From Marinomonas posidonica IVIA-Po-181 (GTDB lineage Bacteria; Pseudomonadota; Gammaproteobacteria; Pseudomonadales; Marinomonadaceae), in NCBI RefSeq assembly GCF_000214215.1, contig NC_015559.1, positions 868,001 through 932,000 on the forward strand: a stretch of 64,000 bases of DNA, read 5' to 3'. The notes beneath the pieces were generated by a model. It was not told the origin of the DNA. It was given only the letters and a program-made list of their open reading frames with translations, and made no database searches. Below are positions 27,533-36,480 of this stretch, in pieces. Both the position numbers and the translations under genes were made by a program. Position 1 is the stretch's first letter; each line of letters opens with the position of its first letter.

Positions 27533-27967
27533 ATGAAAAAATCTCATCGGATGCAAATATTGGTCGACCTTGCCAAGCGTAAAGAAGACTCTGTGGCGCA
27601 GCAATTGGCAAGAGATAAAGCCAAAGTGCTGCACGACGTGCAGAAACTGGCAGAACTTAAAGAATATGCTCAGCAATATGAGTCTGAGCGGAATTTGCTA
27701 GGCCTAAGCCCGTACCTAACAACCAATTATCAGCACTTTGTGGATCGGGTTCAGCAGGCCATTGCGCAGCAAGAGGCGGCGGTTGGACGGGCGGAGCAAC
27801 AAGCAGACATGAGTATGCGACTGTGGCTGCAAGCTCGATCTAAAACAAAGAGTATGGATGTGCTAAAAGAAAAAAATATAAAAATTGAGCAAAGCATCGA
27901 AGAGAAAAAAGAGCAGCGTCAAAGTGATGAATTCGCCATGCGGCGTTTTTTTGATGCAAACCGATAG
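27533..27967 (+). CDS. fliJ: Flagellar export chaperone FliJ
   Basis: A 144-residue, almost fully alpha-helical coiled-coil protein, the gamma-subunit-like stalk in the FliI ring and a general chaperone of the exporter. Order after fliI, length and heptad pattern support FliJ; sequence identity in this family is low. ATG 27533 is preferred over TTG 27527, which lies inside the ribosome site. Its translation may be limited by the hairpin just upstream. Confidence 0.87.
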   Translation: MKKSHRMQILVDLAKRKEDSVAQQLARDKAKVLHDVQKLAELKEYAQQYESERNLLGLSPYLTTNYQHFVDRVQQAIAQQEAAVGRAEQQADMSMRLWLQARSKTKSMDVLKEKNIKIEQSIEEKKEQRQSDEFAMRRFFDANR

Positions 27968-28012
27968 CGAAAAACCGGTCTGAGGGGATTATGACAATGG
28001 TTAGGACTTGCT

Positions 28013-29914
28013 ATGTCAGAACGTGATTTAGGGAAAGTAGATGCTTCCTTCCCTATGGTTGACATTGAAAGTGCTGTTGTAAGTTATGCCATCACACCTC
28101 GCTCTTCTTTATTGTCTTTGCAGTTGGCTTTGGAAGCTTTTGCTTTGAATGTAACAGACATTAATCTGCCTGTATTTCATCAGCGTCTTACCTCTCTTCA
28201 GTGCCTAGTGGCGCAACTAATCACTTCAGGTTCTCCTTATCGATTTGATTGTCAGCAGGTTATGTTGACGGCAAGCGATGCCTTATTTCAACTTACTATG
28301 GCCATGCCATTAGGCCGGGATTATTTACAAGCCCAGAGTCGTGTATTGTCTGAACATAACCCTTGTTGGCAACAACTTAATAATCTTCTATCTCAAGTTG
28401 AATTAGTTGCTGAAAAATATCGATTTGAAGGGCGAATAACGTCTTCGTCACAAACGGCGATAGAGCCATTGCTACGAGCTTTGTCGGAGTTTGGTCAGGT
28501 GGCTTTTCAGGTGGAGAGGATGGAAGCGGAAGGTTTGATTGGCGTGTTTTATTTGGAATCCATTCAAACGATAGAGGGATTGAATGAACGATTCCCGCAA
28601 TTAATCTGGCGACGACTTGAATCTTATCATGTTGAAAAGCCTGAAGCCCCTTCTTCAGCCTTGGTAAACGACTCTTTGTCTCGTATTGATGGGCAGGCGA
28701 AGCAATTAATGATGTCTGGTTTTCTGTCTTGGTTTCAGCCAAAAAAATTGTCTTATGCAGAGCGTGATCGACTTTTAAATCGTTATGAAATCAGCATGAA
28801 AGAGGCTTTTTATCAGCCTTTTGCGAATTGTTTTGATGTTGATGGGGGGCATTATGACGACATCAAAGAGGCGCATAGATTTGTTCCCTTTGAGAGTGGC
28901 GAGAAAGCGACTTTGTCCGATGGTGGGCAAGCGTATCCGCTTCGTCTTCTAGGTCGATATTATGCTGTGGTCTCAGACTCGAGTGATGAGCAGTCGCAAG
29001 CGCCTTATATTAGTTCATGCATGGGAGACGATGTATTACCAAGTTCACTTTATCAAATTGACTATTTATCGCATTTCTACGTGTTTGACCAGCAAGAAAG
29101 TTTTCTACACAAAGTAGATTGGCATGAATTGGTGTGGCGTGATGGTGTCGCGTATGTTGAGTTTGCAGTGAATCAAGAAGCTAGATTGGTCTTATCCTTG
29201 AAGGTATTTTCTAAGCCACCAGAAGAGGCCTGTTTGGTATTTGATCAGGTAGAGAAACAGGATGTTCTCATTGTTACTGTGGCGGGGAGGCATGTCGCGA
29301 TTCCTTTTTGCTCTGTTCGTCGCCTAGAGGCGTTTCCTTTGTTGGTTAATCATGAGATTCAGGGTGTAAAAAATATTTGGCAGGATAAATTTGGTCAATT
29401 ATTACTTGAACCTTGGTTAAATGCTTTTGAGATCAATCAGAAAAAGTTGCAAAAAATAAGGACCGAAGCGGTTTCGGGTACTGTTAAGAAGGGGTATTAT
29501 TTGGGAAGAAGCCAAAAGGCTTGCCTAATAGTATCAGCAGAGCTGGTGGCGGATGTGATTGCAAATCAAACGCCGACTTCCTTCTTCTTTGTTGATGATT
29601 TAGGGCGAGAAGAACGGTCTTTTTTGTCGAATCAGAATCAATGCATTGAACTGATTACCATGAATGCATTAGAGTCAGGGTTTAGAGAAACAAACTCTCG
29701 TCTCGATTTTTCTGTTATTCTTGAAGCTGACGGCTTATCAGTTGCATTGCAGTTTGCTTCTTTCGACTGGTACGAAGAGCCGCCATCACTTGAGCTAAGG
29801 AGTGGCCGCGAGCTTAGTAACGACCTAGAACATGAAGATCTTGTTGTACTAGATAAAAAAAACTATTTGTCTTTTGTCGCTGATCATTTGTCATCAGCGA
29901 CAGCTTGTAAGTGA
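28013..29914 (+). CDS. Unrecognised 633-residue soluble protein in the flagellar operon
   Basis: I do not recognise this protein. There is no signal peptide or membrane segment. Residues about 20-260 are mostly helical (for example FHQRLTSLQCLVAQLI). Residues 417-475 (DVLIVTVAGRHVAIPF, then IQGVKNIWQDKFGQLLLEPW) recall one half of a CheW-like fold, in which a VGG/AIP strand pair precedes a VRG-IxxLRG-type loop; the match is weak. No histidine-kinase, Hpt or receiver motif is seen. It sits 45 bp after fliJ and 9 bp before a receptor-like membrane protein, followed by STAS and PP2C regulators, so a signalling or coupling role is inferred from position only. Confidence 0.6.
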   Translation: MSERDLGKVDASFPMVDIESAVVSYAITPRSSLLSLQLALEAFALNVTDINLPVFHQRLTSLQCLVAQLITSGSPYRFDCQQVMLTASDALFQLTMAMPLGRDYLQAQSRVLSEHNPCWQQLNNLLSQVELVAEKYRFEGRITSSSQTAIEPLLRALSEFGQVAFQVERMEAEGLIGVFYLESIQTIEGLNERFPQLIWRRLESYHVEKPEAPSSALVNDSLSRIDGQAKQLMMSGFLSWFQPKKLSYAERDRLLNRYEISMKEAFYQPFANCFDVDGGHYDDIKEAHRFVPFESGEKATLSDGGQAYPLRLLGRYYAVVSDSSDEQSQAPYISSCMGDDVLPSSLYQIDYLSHFYVFDQQESFLHKVDWHELVWRDGVAYVEFAVNQEARLVLSLKVFSKPPEEACLVFDQVEKQDVLIVTVAGRHVAIPFCSVRRLEAFPLLVNHEIQGVKNIWQDKFGQLLLEPWLNAFEINQKKLQKIRTEAVSGTVKKGYYLGRSQKACLIVSAELVADVIANQTPTSFFFVDDLGREERSFLSNQNQCIELITMNALESGFRETNSRLDFSVILEADGLSVALQFASFDWYEEPPSLELRSGRELSNDLEHEDLVVLDKKNYLSFVADHLSSATACK

Positions 29915-29923
29915 TTATTAACT

Positions 29924-31801
29924 ATGAATACATTGCATTCACCGTTTGGCGCACCGCGAAAAGAATTAATTAATGGGCTGCATAAAACAGTTGTTATTTT
30001 ACTGTTTTTTTTGCTGTTGGCTTTTGCTGGTCTGTATTATTTGGTGAATACCAATTTACAGCAACAAAATGCAAAGCAAGAGCAGCTGACTGAATTGTTA
30101 GGGTTAGTGCACAGTGCTGAAGAGCATTGGTTAGAGTGGTTGTTAGTAGAAGATCTTAAAGCCATTGATGGCAATTTGAATACCTCGCCTGCAAGTCATT
30201 TCCATCAAATATTGACTAGTGAATATAAACTAATTCAAGACCAGCTTGTTGGTTTTGACGATGTTCAAGAGGCTGATATATCTGGTGCAATGGCGTTGTT
30301 AATCGCGTTTTCAGGTCGAGAATTAGACACTTATCCTCTATCCAACCAAGAGCGTATTCAGGCTTATCAAGAATTTGAAAAATTAGAGTCGTTGGGTGAT
30401 CGCTTAATGCAAATCAGTGTGGCACTCGATTATCAGCGTGAATTGTTTGTTGGTCGAATGGTTTGGGCTCCTGTTGGTTTGTTTGTGGTGATCGTGCTTG
30501 TGGTGATCGTACTCGCGGCTCGTTTAAATCGTCAGCTGACATCTGGCTTTGCGACCATTCATCATGTCATAGATCACAGAAAACATGGTCATGCTTCTGT
30601 GTTACCAGAACGCCCACTGGTTGATGAATTAACGGATTTAAGCCATTTAATTGATCATGAAATTTCTTCCCGTGATATGGATATTCGTCAGCAGCTAGGT
30701 CGCTTGTCATTAATTGATGAGGCGATGTCTGTCATTGAATTGCCATTTTTTATGGTGAATGAAGAGCGAGACATTGTTTGGCAAACTCAGGGCGCTGAGC
30801 GACTATGGAATAAAAACTCTCAGTTTTTTGAGTCTATGTTTGGCATCGATCCGGGATTGGATTCACCTGTTGGAGAACAGGTGTCGGAATCCATTTTATT
30901 GTCTGATGAAGCGTTAAGGCTGTCTCTGTCCGATGGCGTATACGAATTGACGGTAAGGCAATTTAAAGTACAAGGTGAAGAGTCTAGTATGCGTTATCTG
31001 ATACAGGTTCAACACAAATCTGAAACGGCTGAGTTTGATGTTTTGTACAATAGTTTGAAGCTCATGTCGAAGGATGTATGGGATGCGCCGATCCGTCTCT
31101 TGCGTGAGAATTCACCTTATGCGATTTTTGCGCATTCACTTGAAGAGATTCGGGTGAAAGTAGCAGATGTTATTCGTGCAAGTAATAAGTTCGTGATGAC
31201 TACAGATCAGGCCGGAAAGATTACTAAATTACAACAAATAGCATCCCTTATTGACGCAAAAACAGACCACAATGATTCTGAGGTAGAAAGGCCTTTGCCT
31301 GTTGTATCTGTACCCGTACCAGAGTTAAGTGTTCACCAAGTGATGGATCTTTCGGATCAAATTCAAGATTCTCTGCTGTTAGGGTATGAGATGGTTATCC
31401 AGCGTTTATTGTTGGTTGAAAAGGATTTGTCATCAAATGTTATTCTTTTGGAGAGTGTGAGTCGTTGTCTGAATGAAGTCAGAGCGGGCGTATTATCCAG
31501 TCTGGCGGCTACCGAAGGGGAGAGTGACGCAATTCGTCACCGTTTTGCAGTTGACCTTGACCATGACATAAGTGAGGTTCAGGGGCAGGTGCAAGAAATG
31601 TCCTCTTTGATTGGAACTACTTTATCTTTGCTCGAATCAGATCGAAGTGTTGGAAACGCCAGACTAATGAGAGTTCGGGAAACAGTTGAAGACATAGTTA
31701 AGCGAATTGAAATAATAACGACCGAAACATCGGCTGAATTGGAAGATAAAAGCCAAAAGTCAGTCGATGATGATTTAGATGAAGAATGGGAAGAATGGTA
31801 G
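29924..31801 (+). CDS. Receptor-like membrane protein without a chemoreceptor hairpin
   Basis: A 625-residue protein with TM1 at about 24-43, a 130-residue periplasmic part, TM2 at about 180-203, a HAMP-like linker (about 203-250) and a PAS-like segment (VIELPFFMVNEERDIVW). A long helical C-terminal region (about 460-610) follows. The plan is that of a chemoreceptor, but the highly conserved signalling tip (as in [11 protein letters not shown]) is absent. The last five residues, EWEEW, fit the x-W-x-x-aromatic pentapeptide pattern that tethers CheR or CheB in some receptors. Gaps to its neighbours are 9 and 30 bp. Ligand and partner are unknown. Confidence 0.6.
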   Translation: MNTLHSPFGAPRKELINGLHKTVVILLFFLLLAFAGLYYLVNTNLQQQNAKQEQLTELLGLVHSAEEHWLEWLLVEDLKAIDGNLNTSPASHFHQILTSEYKLIQDQLVGFDDVQEADISGAMALLIAFSGRELDTYPLSNQERIQAYQEFEKLESLGDRLMQISVALDYQRELFVGRMVWAPVGLFVVIVLVVIVLAARLNRQLTSGFATIHHVIDHRKHGHASVLPERPLVDELTDLSHLIDHEISSRDMDIRQQLGRLSLIDEAMSVIELPFFMVNEERDIVWQTQGAERLWNKNSQFFESMFGIDPGLDSPVGEQVSESILLSDEALRLSLSDGVYELTVRQFKVQGEESSMRYLIQVQHKSETAEFDVLYNSLKLMSKDVWDAPIRLLRENSPYAIFAHSLEEIRVKVADVIRASNKFVMTTDQAGKITKLQQIASLIDAKTDHNDSEVERPLPVVSVPVPELSVHQVMDLSDQIQDSLLLGYEMVIQRLLLVEKDLSSNVILLESVSRCLNEVRAGVLSSLAATEGESDAIRHRFAVDLDHDISEVQGQVQEMSSLIGTTLSLLESDRSVGNARLMRVRETVEDIVKRIEIITTETSAELEDKSQKSVDDDLDEEWEEW

Positions 31802-31831
31802 TGCTTTTCATTGCGGCTTGTGAGGTGTTCA

Positions 31832-32134
31832 GTGGTTGAGAGCTCTTTTGATGATAAAACAGAATGCCTGACGATTTCTATCGATGGACGTTTTGATTAT
31901 AGCTGTCACAAGCTGTTCAAAGAGGCTTTTGTTTCAGTAAATAAGGCTGTTGCATACGAGATTGATTTGTCTCGTGTCACCTATTTGGACAGCTCTGCTT
32001 TAGGGATGCTGTTACTGCTAAGAGATCACGCTGGTGGTGAAAAAGCGAATGTACATTTAAAGAAGCCGAATGGCGCAGTATTGGATATTCTTAAAATTGC
32101 TAACTTCCATCGACTTTTTGAAATCGAAGAGTAG
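31832..32134 (+). CDS. STAS-domain anti-sigma factor antagonist, HsbA-like
   Basis: A 100-residue STAS protein with the hallmark DLSRVTYLDSSALGML; S54, after the aspartate, is the expected phosphorylation site. In Pseudomonas the analogous HsbA is switched by phosphorylation through HsbR and then acts on FlgM or a diguanylate cyclase. GTG 31832 is chosen because GAGG lies about 6 nt upstream and the length then fits the family; TTG 31811 would add seven residues. The next gene, 5 bp downstream, encodes the matching phosphatase/kinase. Confidence 0.8.
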   Translation: MVESSFDDKTECLTISIDGRFDYSCHKLFKEAFVSVNKAVAYEIDLSRVTYLDSSALGMLLLLRDHAGGEKANVHLKKPNGAVLDILKIANFHRLFEIEE

Positions 32135-32139
32135 ATTGT

Positions 32140-33849
32140 ATGGAACAAATCCTGAATATCCTTATCGCGGATGATAACCCATCTGACCGAATCTTATTGA
32201 AAGCGATTCTGAGTCAGTTTGGTCACAATGTTATTTCAGCTGTCGATGGTCAGGATGCAGTAGAAAAGTTTGACCCTGACACCATTCAATTAGTTTGTCT
32301 GGATGTTAAAATGCCGCGCAAAGATGGTTGGGAGGCGGCTTTGGAAATTCAGCGTGCAGCTGGAGATCTGTTTGTTCCTATTATTTTCCTTTCTGGTGTG
32401 GCGGATCCTATCGCTTTGTCCAACTGCTTGCGCATCGGTGGCACTGATTTCATCTCTAAACCCTACAGTCCTGCGTTAATTACGGCAAAGTTAAATGCCA
32501 TTGTGCGCCTTCTAGTGATGCAAAAAACATTGGAAGAGCAAAGGGATGCTATGTCCCTTTATAATGAACAGTTGGTGCATGATCAGAATGTCGCTAAAGT
32601 TGTTTATGAAAACATTACTCACTCCAATTGTTTAAAAGATCCTGCCCTATCAACTGTTCACTATGGCACTCACACATTTAATGGTGATGTTATTTTGGCT
32701 GCTTATAAGCCAAATGGTGGAATGCATTTGCTATTGGGAGATTTTACAGGGCATGGTTTGTCGGCGGCGATTGGTGCCTTGCCATTGGCGGATATCTTCT
32801 TTGATTGGACTAAAAAAGGCTTTTTGATGCGGCAAATTATTCCTGAAATTAATGCCAGATTAAAAAGTATCTTGCCAGCAAATATGTTTTGTAGTGCGGC
32901 GTTTATTGATATTAAAGTTAATAATAAAAGCATTGATATTTGGAACGGCGGCTTGCCTGATTTGTTATTTTTTTCTCAACAATCCAAAGTGCCAGTGCGT
33001 TTTGAATCAAAAAATTTACCTCTTGGTATCTTGCCTCCAGATGTTTTTGAGTGCCAAATTGATCCTGTGACCTTTGTGCCAGGTAACCGTCTTGTGGTGT
33101 TTTCCGATGGTGTTTATGAGGCGCAAGATAAGTCTGGCGCTATGTTTTGTCATTCCGTTTTGAATCCTTTGTATGAGGGTGAGATAGCAGATGATCAAGC
33201 ATTAGATTGGATGGTTGAGCAGCTGACTCAAGAGGGGGTGCTTGAAAACCCACATGATGATATTTCGTGTTTGTCAATTCGTTTGGATAGCAATATTGGC
33301 ATTGAGTCCCATGATCATGGCGTGCCTACCAGTCATCATGAAGCACCGGCAGACTTTTCATTTGAATATGTACTTAATGCTGATTCATTGCGTAATACGG
33401 ATCCTTTACCGTACGTGTTGCAAATTATCACGACAGTACCTGGGTTGAGTAGTTTTTCCAGTCAAGTTTTTATGATCTTATCTGAGCTGTATTCCAATGC
33501 GCTAGAGCATGGTGTGCTCGGTCTTAAATCGGATAAGAAGAGTTCCAGCGATGGTTTTTCTCAATATTACGATGAGCGAGAGCAAAGGCTGGCTGCACTT
33601 AAAGACGGTTTTGTTAAAATTTCTGTGAAGGTTACCTCTAGCGATAATGAACGGGTGTTGGCTTTGTACGTTGAAGATAGCGGCTCTGGGTTTGATTATC
33701 AGAATGTTAACTTTGACATGTCGAGCAGTGAACTTCTTTATAATCGGGGTTTGGCGCTATTGGATCAGTTGTGCCATAAGCTTGAGTTTTGTAAAGGCGG
33801 GCGTGGTGTAACAGCCTATTATCACTGGCAAGTAGGTCAAGACGACTAG
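32140..33849 (+). CDS. Receiver/PP2C phosphatase/HATPase regulator, HsbR-like
   Basis: A 569-residue three-domain protein: receiver (phospho-acceptor D55 in CLDVKMPRKDG), a SpoIIE/PP2C serine phosphatase (GDFTGHG, FSDGVYEA, DDISCLSIR) and a C-terminal anti-sigma-type ATPase domain (LSELYSNALEHG as N box, VEDSGSGF). The order and length match HsbR of Pseudomonas, which phosphorylates and dephosphorylates the STAS partner HsbA. Normally the receiver is fed by the Hpt protein HptB; no Hpt gene lies here. fliK follows 45 bp later. Confidence 0.85.
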   Translation: MEQILNILIADDNPSDRILLKAILSQFGHNVISAVDGQDAVEKFDPDTIQLVCLDVKMPRKDGWEAALEIQRAAGDLFVPIIFLSGVADPIALSNCLRIGGTDFISKPYSPALITAKLNAIVRLLVMQKTLEEQRDAMSLYNEQLVHDQNVAKVVYENITHSNCLKDPALSTVHYGTHTFNGDVILAAYKPNGGMHLLLGDFTGHGLSAAIGALPLADIFFDWTKKGFLMRQIIPEINARLKSILPANMFCSAAFIDIKVNNKSIDIWNGGLPDLLFFSQQSKVPVRFESKNLPLGILPPDVFECQIDPVTFVPGNRLVVFSDGVYEAQDKSGAMFCHSVLNPLYEGEIADDQALDWMVEQLTQEGVLENPHDDISCLSIRLDSNIGIESHDHGVPTSHHEAPADFSFEYVLNADSLRNTDPLPYVLQIITTVPGLSSFSSQVFMILSELYSNALEHGVLGLKSDKKSSSDGFSQYYDEREQRLAALKDGFVKISVKVTSSDNERVLALYVEDSGSGFDYQNVNFDMSSSELLYNRGLALLDQLCHKLEFCKGGRGVTAYYHWQVGQDD

Positions 33850-33894
33850 GTTGGCCTTGCAATTGCATAGCCCTTCATATCTTTGGAGGATATT

Positions 33895-35835
33895 ATGCGA
33901 ACAGATTCTAATACCCTATTACCGATTGCTTCCGCTTCAACGGCCAAAAAATCGTCGATGGTCAGAGCGCCAGAAAAACAAGGTGCGGCTTTTTCGGAGG
34001 ATTTTAACCGGGCAAAAGACGTTATATCGAGTAACAAACGCGACGACAAGCCCAGAGTCGTCAGCACTGATGAACCGCGTCAATCCTCCGCAATATCAGA
34101 TAAATCAAGTCATCCCAGTACAAAAGATGACAGCATTAATCCGTCTGAAAAAGAATCTACCGTTGCTTCGAAAACGGTTCCGTCTCCTGTTCAGAGTAAG
34201 GCAGATGAGACGCATTCGGTTCATTCAAAATCAGATAATGCAGAGGCTGAAAAAGGGGCGCAGTCGGTTGTATCTAATTCAAATCAAGTTGATGAAAGCG
34301 GCAAAAAATTGCAGTTGAGTGGCGAAGCTTCTCCTGAATCAAGTGATCTTGCCAATGGTGATAAGGCTATGTTGCTTGGTGGGCAGGTTGTTACAGCAAG
34401 TGCTGCGGTTGAAGCGTTGCAGAAATCACCAGAGCTTAATCAAAAGATGACTTTGTCAAATGATGGTGAGGTGGCTTCGGAGGTTGGTGCGAGCAAGACA
34501 GAGTTGCTAGAGACGGACGTTTCTTTAGATGATGTGGTTGTGGGAGATGAGCATGCATTGGCCAACAGTGTGCCCCGTCAGCAAGGCTTGATGGATGCCG
34601 GTCAAGTGGAAGGCTCATTATTAGATCCCTCGTCTGTTGTTCAGCCATCTGACGTTCAGTCTCTGCCTGGAATTAGCGCTTCTGCACATCAAGAACTTGG
34701 TCAAGCCGCTATTCAAGTTGATGGTTTGCCTATTGAAGGTTTGCCTAGTGGCCAAGTTGGTGGTGTATCTATTGAAGGTTTGCCTAGTGGCCAAGTTGAT
34801 GCTGTGCCTAATAGTCTGGTTAATGGTCAGGTTGCGGAAGCCTCGAAGCTTGACGGAATCGACTTAAAGAAAGTAAATGAGACAGGTGTTATTGCAATGG
34901 CCCCTGTCGCTGCGGCGGTTGCGACTGGAGTAAATCAGGCTGTGACTCAGGGGCAAGAGGTTGCAGGAAGTGATGAAGAATTATCTTGGGTACTTGATCA
35001 AATGAGTTCGACCCCGAGAAAAACATCAACTGATGGAGTCGTTACAGGCTTGTTGGCAGAGGCGCCGGAAGTTGAGCTGGTTAAGTCGGCTTCTCTTGCT
35101 GGTGCGGGTGCTGGATTGGCACTTGGGGTTACTGGTAAATTAAATGCGGATTCTACAGGTGGTTCAGCAACAGACTTATTGCAAGGAGCAGAGCTAACGA
35201 CAGATGATGTGATTGGAAATGAACCTATAGAACTTAGAAAGAAAGAGCATGAAGCCATGTTAGGTCGTATGGCTGGTAATGTGGATGCGAAGCTGGATGA
35301 GGTTGGTGGATTGAGCTCATCGTTCAATCAACAAATGGGCCGGGCGGCAGCTTCGTTGGGAGTCGCAGGTCAAGTGGTCAGTGCAAATCAGCCGTTGAAT
35401 ATGGCAATGAATGTACCGCCAGGGCATCCAAACTGGGCGGCTGAGATGGGGCAGAAAGTGGCTTGGGTGGCTAGAGAGGGTGGTCATACAGCACGCATTC
35501 GCTTGGATCCACCTGAGCTTGGGAGTTTGACAGTAAAAGTATCGGTGGATAGTGATTCTAATACACAGATAAACTTTGTCGCGGCAACAACACAGGCACG
35601 AGATTTATTAGAAGGGCAAATGGGGCGCTTGCGTGATATGTTAGCGCAACAGGGCATAGATTTAAGCCGTGCCGAAGTGGATGTGTCTCAACAAGACACT
35701 TCTGGTACTCAGAGAGATGCCCGTCAGACTGGGGTAGTGAATAATTCCGATGCCAGTGTGGAAGAAGAAACGGATGACGTTATGCCTGGAGTCATGTCTT
35801 ATGTCTCTGCTACAGGGGTGGATTTTTATGCCTAA
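33895..35835 (+). CDS. fliK: Flagellar hook-length control protein FliK
   Basis: Molecular ruler that sets hook length and switches export specificity. The 646-residue protein has a long, low-complexity N-terminal part rich in S, D, K and then V, G, Q, and a compact C-terminal Flg_hook domain (about 510-620) with RIRLDPPELGSLTVKV and LLEGQMGRLRDMLAQQGID. ATG 33895 has GGAGG 7 nt before it. A 13-codon tandem repeat lies in the ruler region. It stands just before fliLMNOPQR, as usual. Confidence 0.93.
   Translation: MRTDSNTLLPIASASTAKKSSMVRAPEKQGAAFSEDFNRAKDVISSNKRDDKPRVVSTDEPRQSSAISDKSSHPSTKDDSINPSEKESTVASKTVPSPVQSKADETHSVHSKSDNAEAEKGAQSVVSNSNQVDESGKKLQLSGEASPESSDLANGDKAMLLGGQVVTASAAVEALQKSPELNQKMTLSNDGEVASEVGASKTELLETDVSLDDVVVGDEHALANSVPRQQGLMDAGQVEGSLLDPSSVVQPSDVQSLPGISASAHQELGQAAIQVDGLPIEGLPSGQVGGVSIEGLPSGQVDAVPNSLVNGQVAEASKLDGIDLKKVNETGVIAMAPVAAAVATGVNQAVTQGQEVAGSDEELSWVLDQMSSTPRKTSTDGVVTGLLAEAPEVELVKSASLAGAGAGLALGVTGKLNADSTGGSATDLLQGAELTTDDVIGNEPIELRKKEHEAMLGRMAGNVDAKLDEVGGLSSSFNQQMGRAAASLGVAGQVVSANQPLNMAMNVPPGHPNWAAEMGQKVAWVAREGGHTARIRLDPPELGSLTVKVSVDSDSNTQINFVAATTQARDLLEGQMGRLRDMLAQQGIDLSRAEVDVSQQDTSGTQRDARQTGVVNNSDASVEEETDDVMPGVMSYVSATGVDFYA
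34732..34798 (+). repeat. 13-codon tandem repeat in fliK
   Basis: A 28-bp identical stretch at 34732-34759 recurs at 34771-34798, offset by 39 bp, so the frame is kept. It encodes IEGLPSGQV twice in the ruler region. Copy-number change here would alter FliK length by 13 residues a unit. Confidence 0.85.
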
Positions 35836-35877
35836 TTCTCTAATGTTGATTGATAAATGATTAAGAAATAGATGGTG

Positions 35878-35906
35878 CTCTGTATTATTCTTTGTAGAAT
35901 ATAGAG
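35878..35906 (+). other. Imperfect hairpin between fliK and fliL
   Basis: CTCTGTA and TATAGAG pair (one G-U), followed after a 3-nt bulge by TTCT with AGAA around a TTGT loop. It lies in the 129-bp gap, the longest break within the fliK-fliR run. No T-run follows. It may mark processing or be incidental; no clear promoter was found in the gap. Confidence 0.3.
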
Positions 35907-35964
35907 TTAGTTGTTTGGCGTTGGTATCCGTTAAAAATATTGATTGCACCTAAGGTTTAGGAAT

Positions 35965-36474
35965 ATGGCTGAAGAAGACGGTTTAGATGTTGGCTCCGAG
36001 GAAGGGAAGTCAGGCGGTAAAAAGAAACTTATTATCATCATTGCTTTAGTGGTTTTGTTATTGGGTGGCGGTGCAGCTGCCTATTTTTTGATGTTTAGTG
36101 GTTCTGATTCGCCAGTGGATCCTGCTGAGGCAGAAGCGGCAGCTTTAGCCAATGAACCATCGATTTATTTGACGCTGGAGCCGGCTTTTACGATTGATAT
36201 GATGGTGAATGATCGACAGCGCTATGTGCAATTAAACATGACAATTAAGTCGAAGAATGAAGAACAAATGGAAGCGGTGACATCCCATATGCCATTGATT
36301 CGAAACAGCTTGGTATTGCTTTTTTCCAGTCAATCGTTTGATGAATTAAAGACGACGGAAGGTAAAGAGGCATTGAAGCTTGCGGCGTTGGATTCCATTA
36401 ATGGTATCCTTGAGCAAGAAACTGGACAGGGCGGCATTGATGGCGTTTTGTTTACTAATTTTGTGATGCAGTAA
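35965..36474 (+). CDS. fliL: Flagellar basal body protein FliL
   Basis: A single-pass inner-membrane protein of 169 residues that surrounds the stator. It has a short cytoplasmic N-terminus with lysines, TM at about 18-38 (LIIIIALVVLLLGGG) and a periplasmic domain with LEPAFTIDMM and RYVQLNMTIKSKN, as in FliL. ATG 35965 gives the usual MAEED-like start; the longer frame from 35944 adds seven residues without a better ribosome site. fliM follows after 6 bp. Confidence 0.92.
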   Translation: MAEEDGLDVGSEEGKSGGKKKLIIIIALVVLLLGGGAAAYFLMFSGSDSPVDPAEAEAAALANEPSIYLTLEPAFTIDMMVNDRQRYVQLNMTIKSKNEEQMEAVTSHMPLIRNSLVLLFSSQSFDELKTTEGKEALKLAALDSINGILEQETGQGGIDGVLFTNFVMQ

Positions 36475-36480
36475 AAGATT

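Noticed and set aside
33851-34318. 155-codon plus-strand frame overlapping the start of fliK
   Set aside because: Shifted-frame shadow of the serine- and lysine-rich fliK region; very basic, no domain, and fliK has the good ribosome site.
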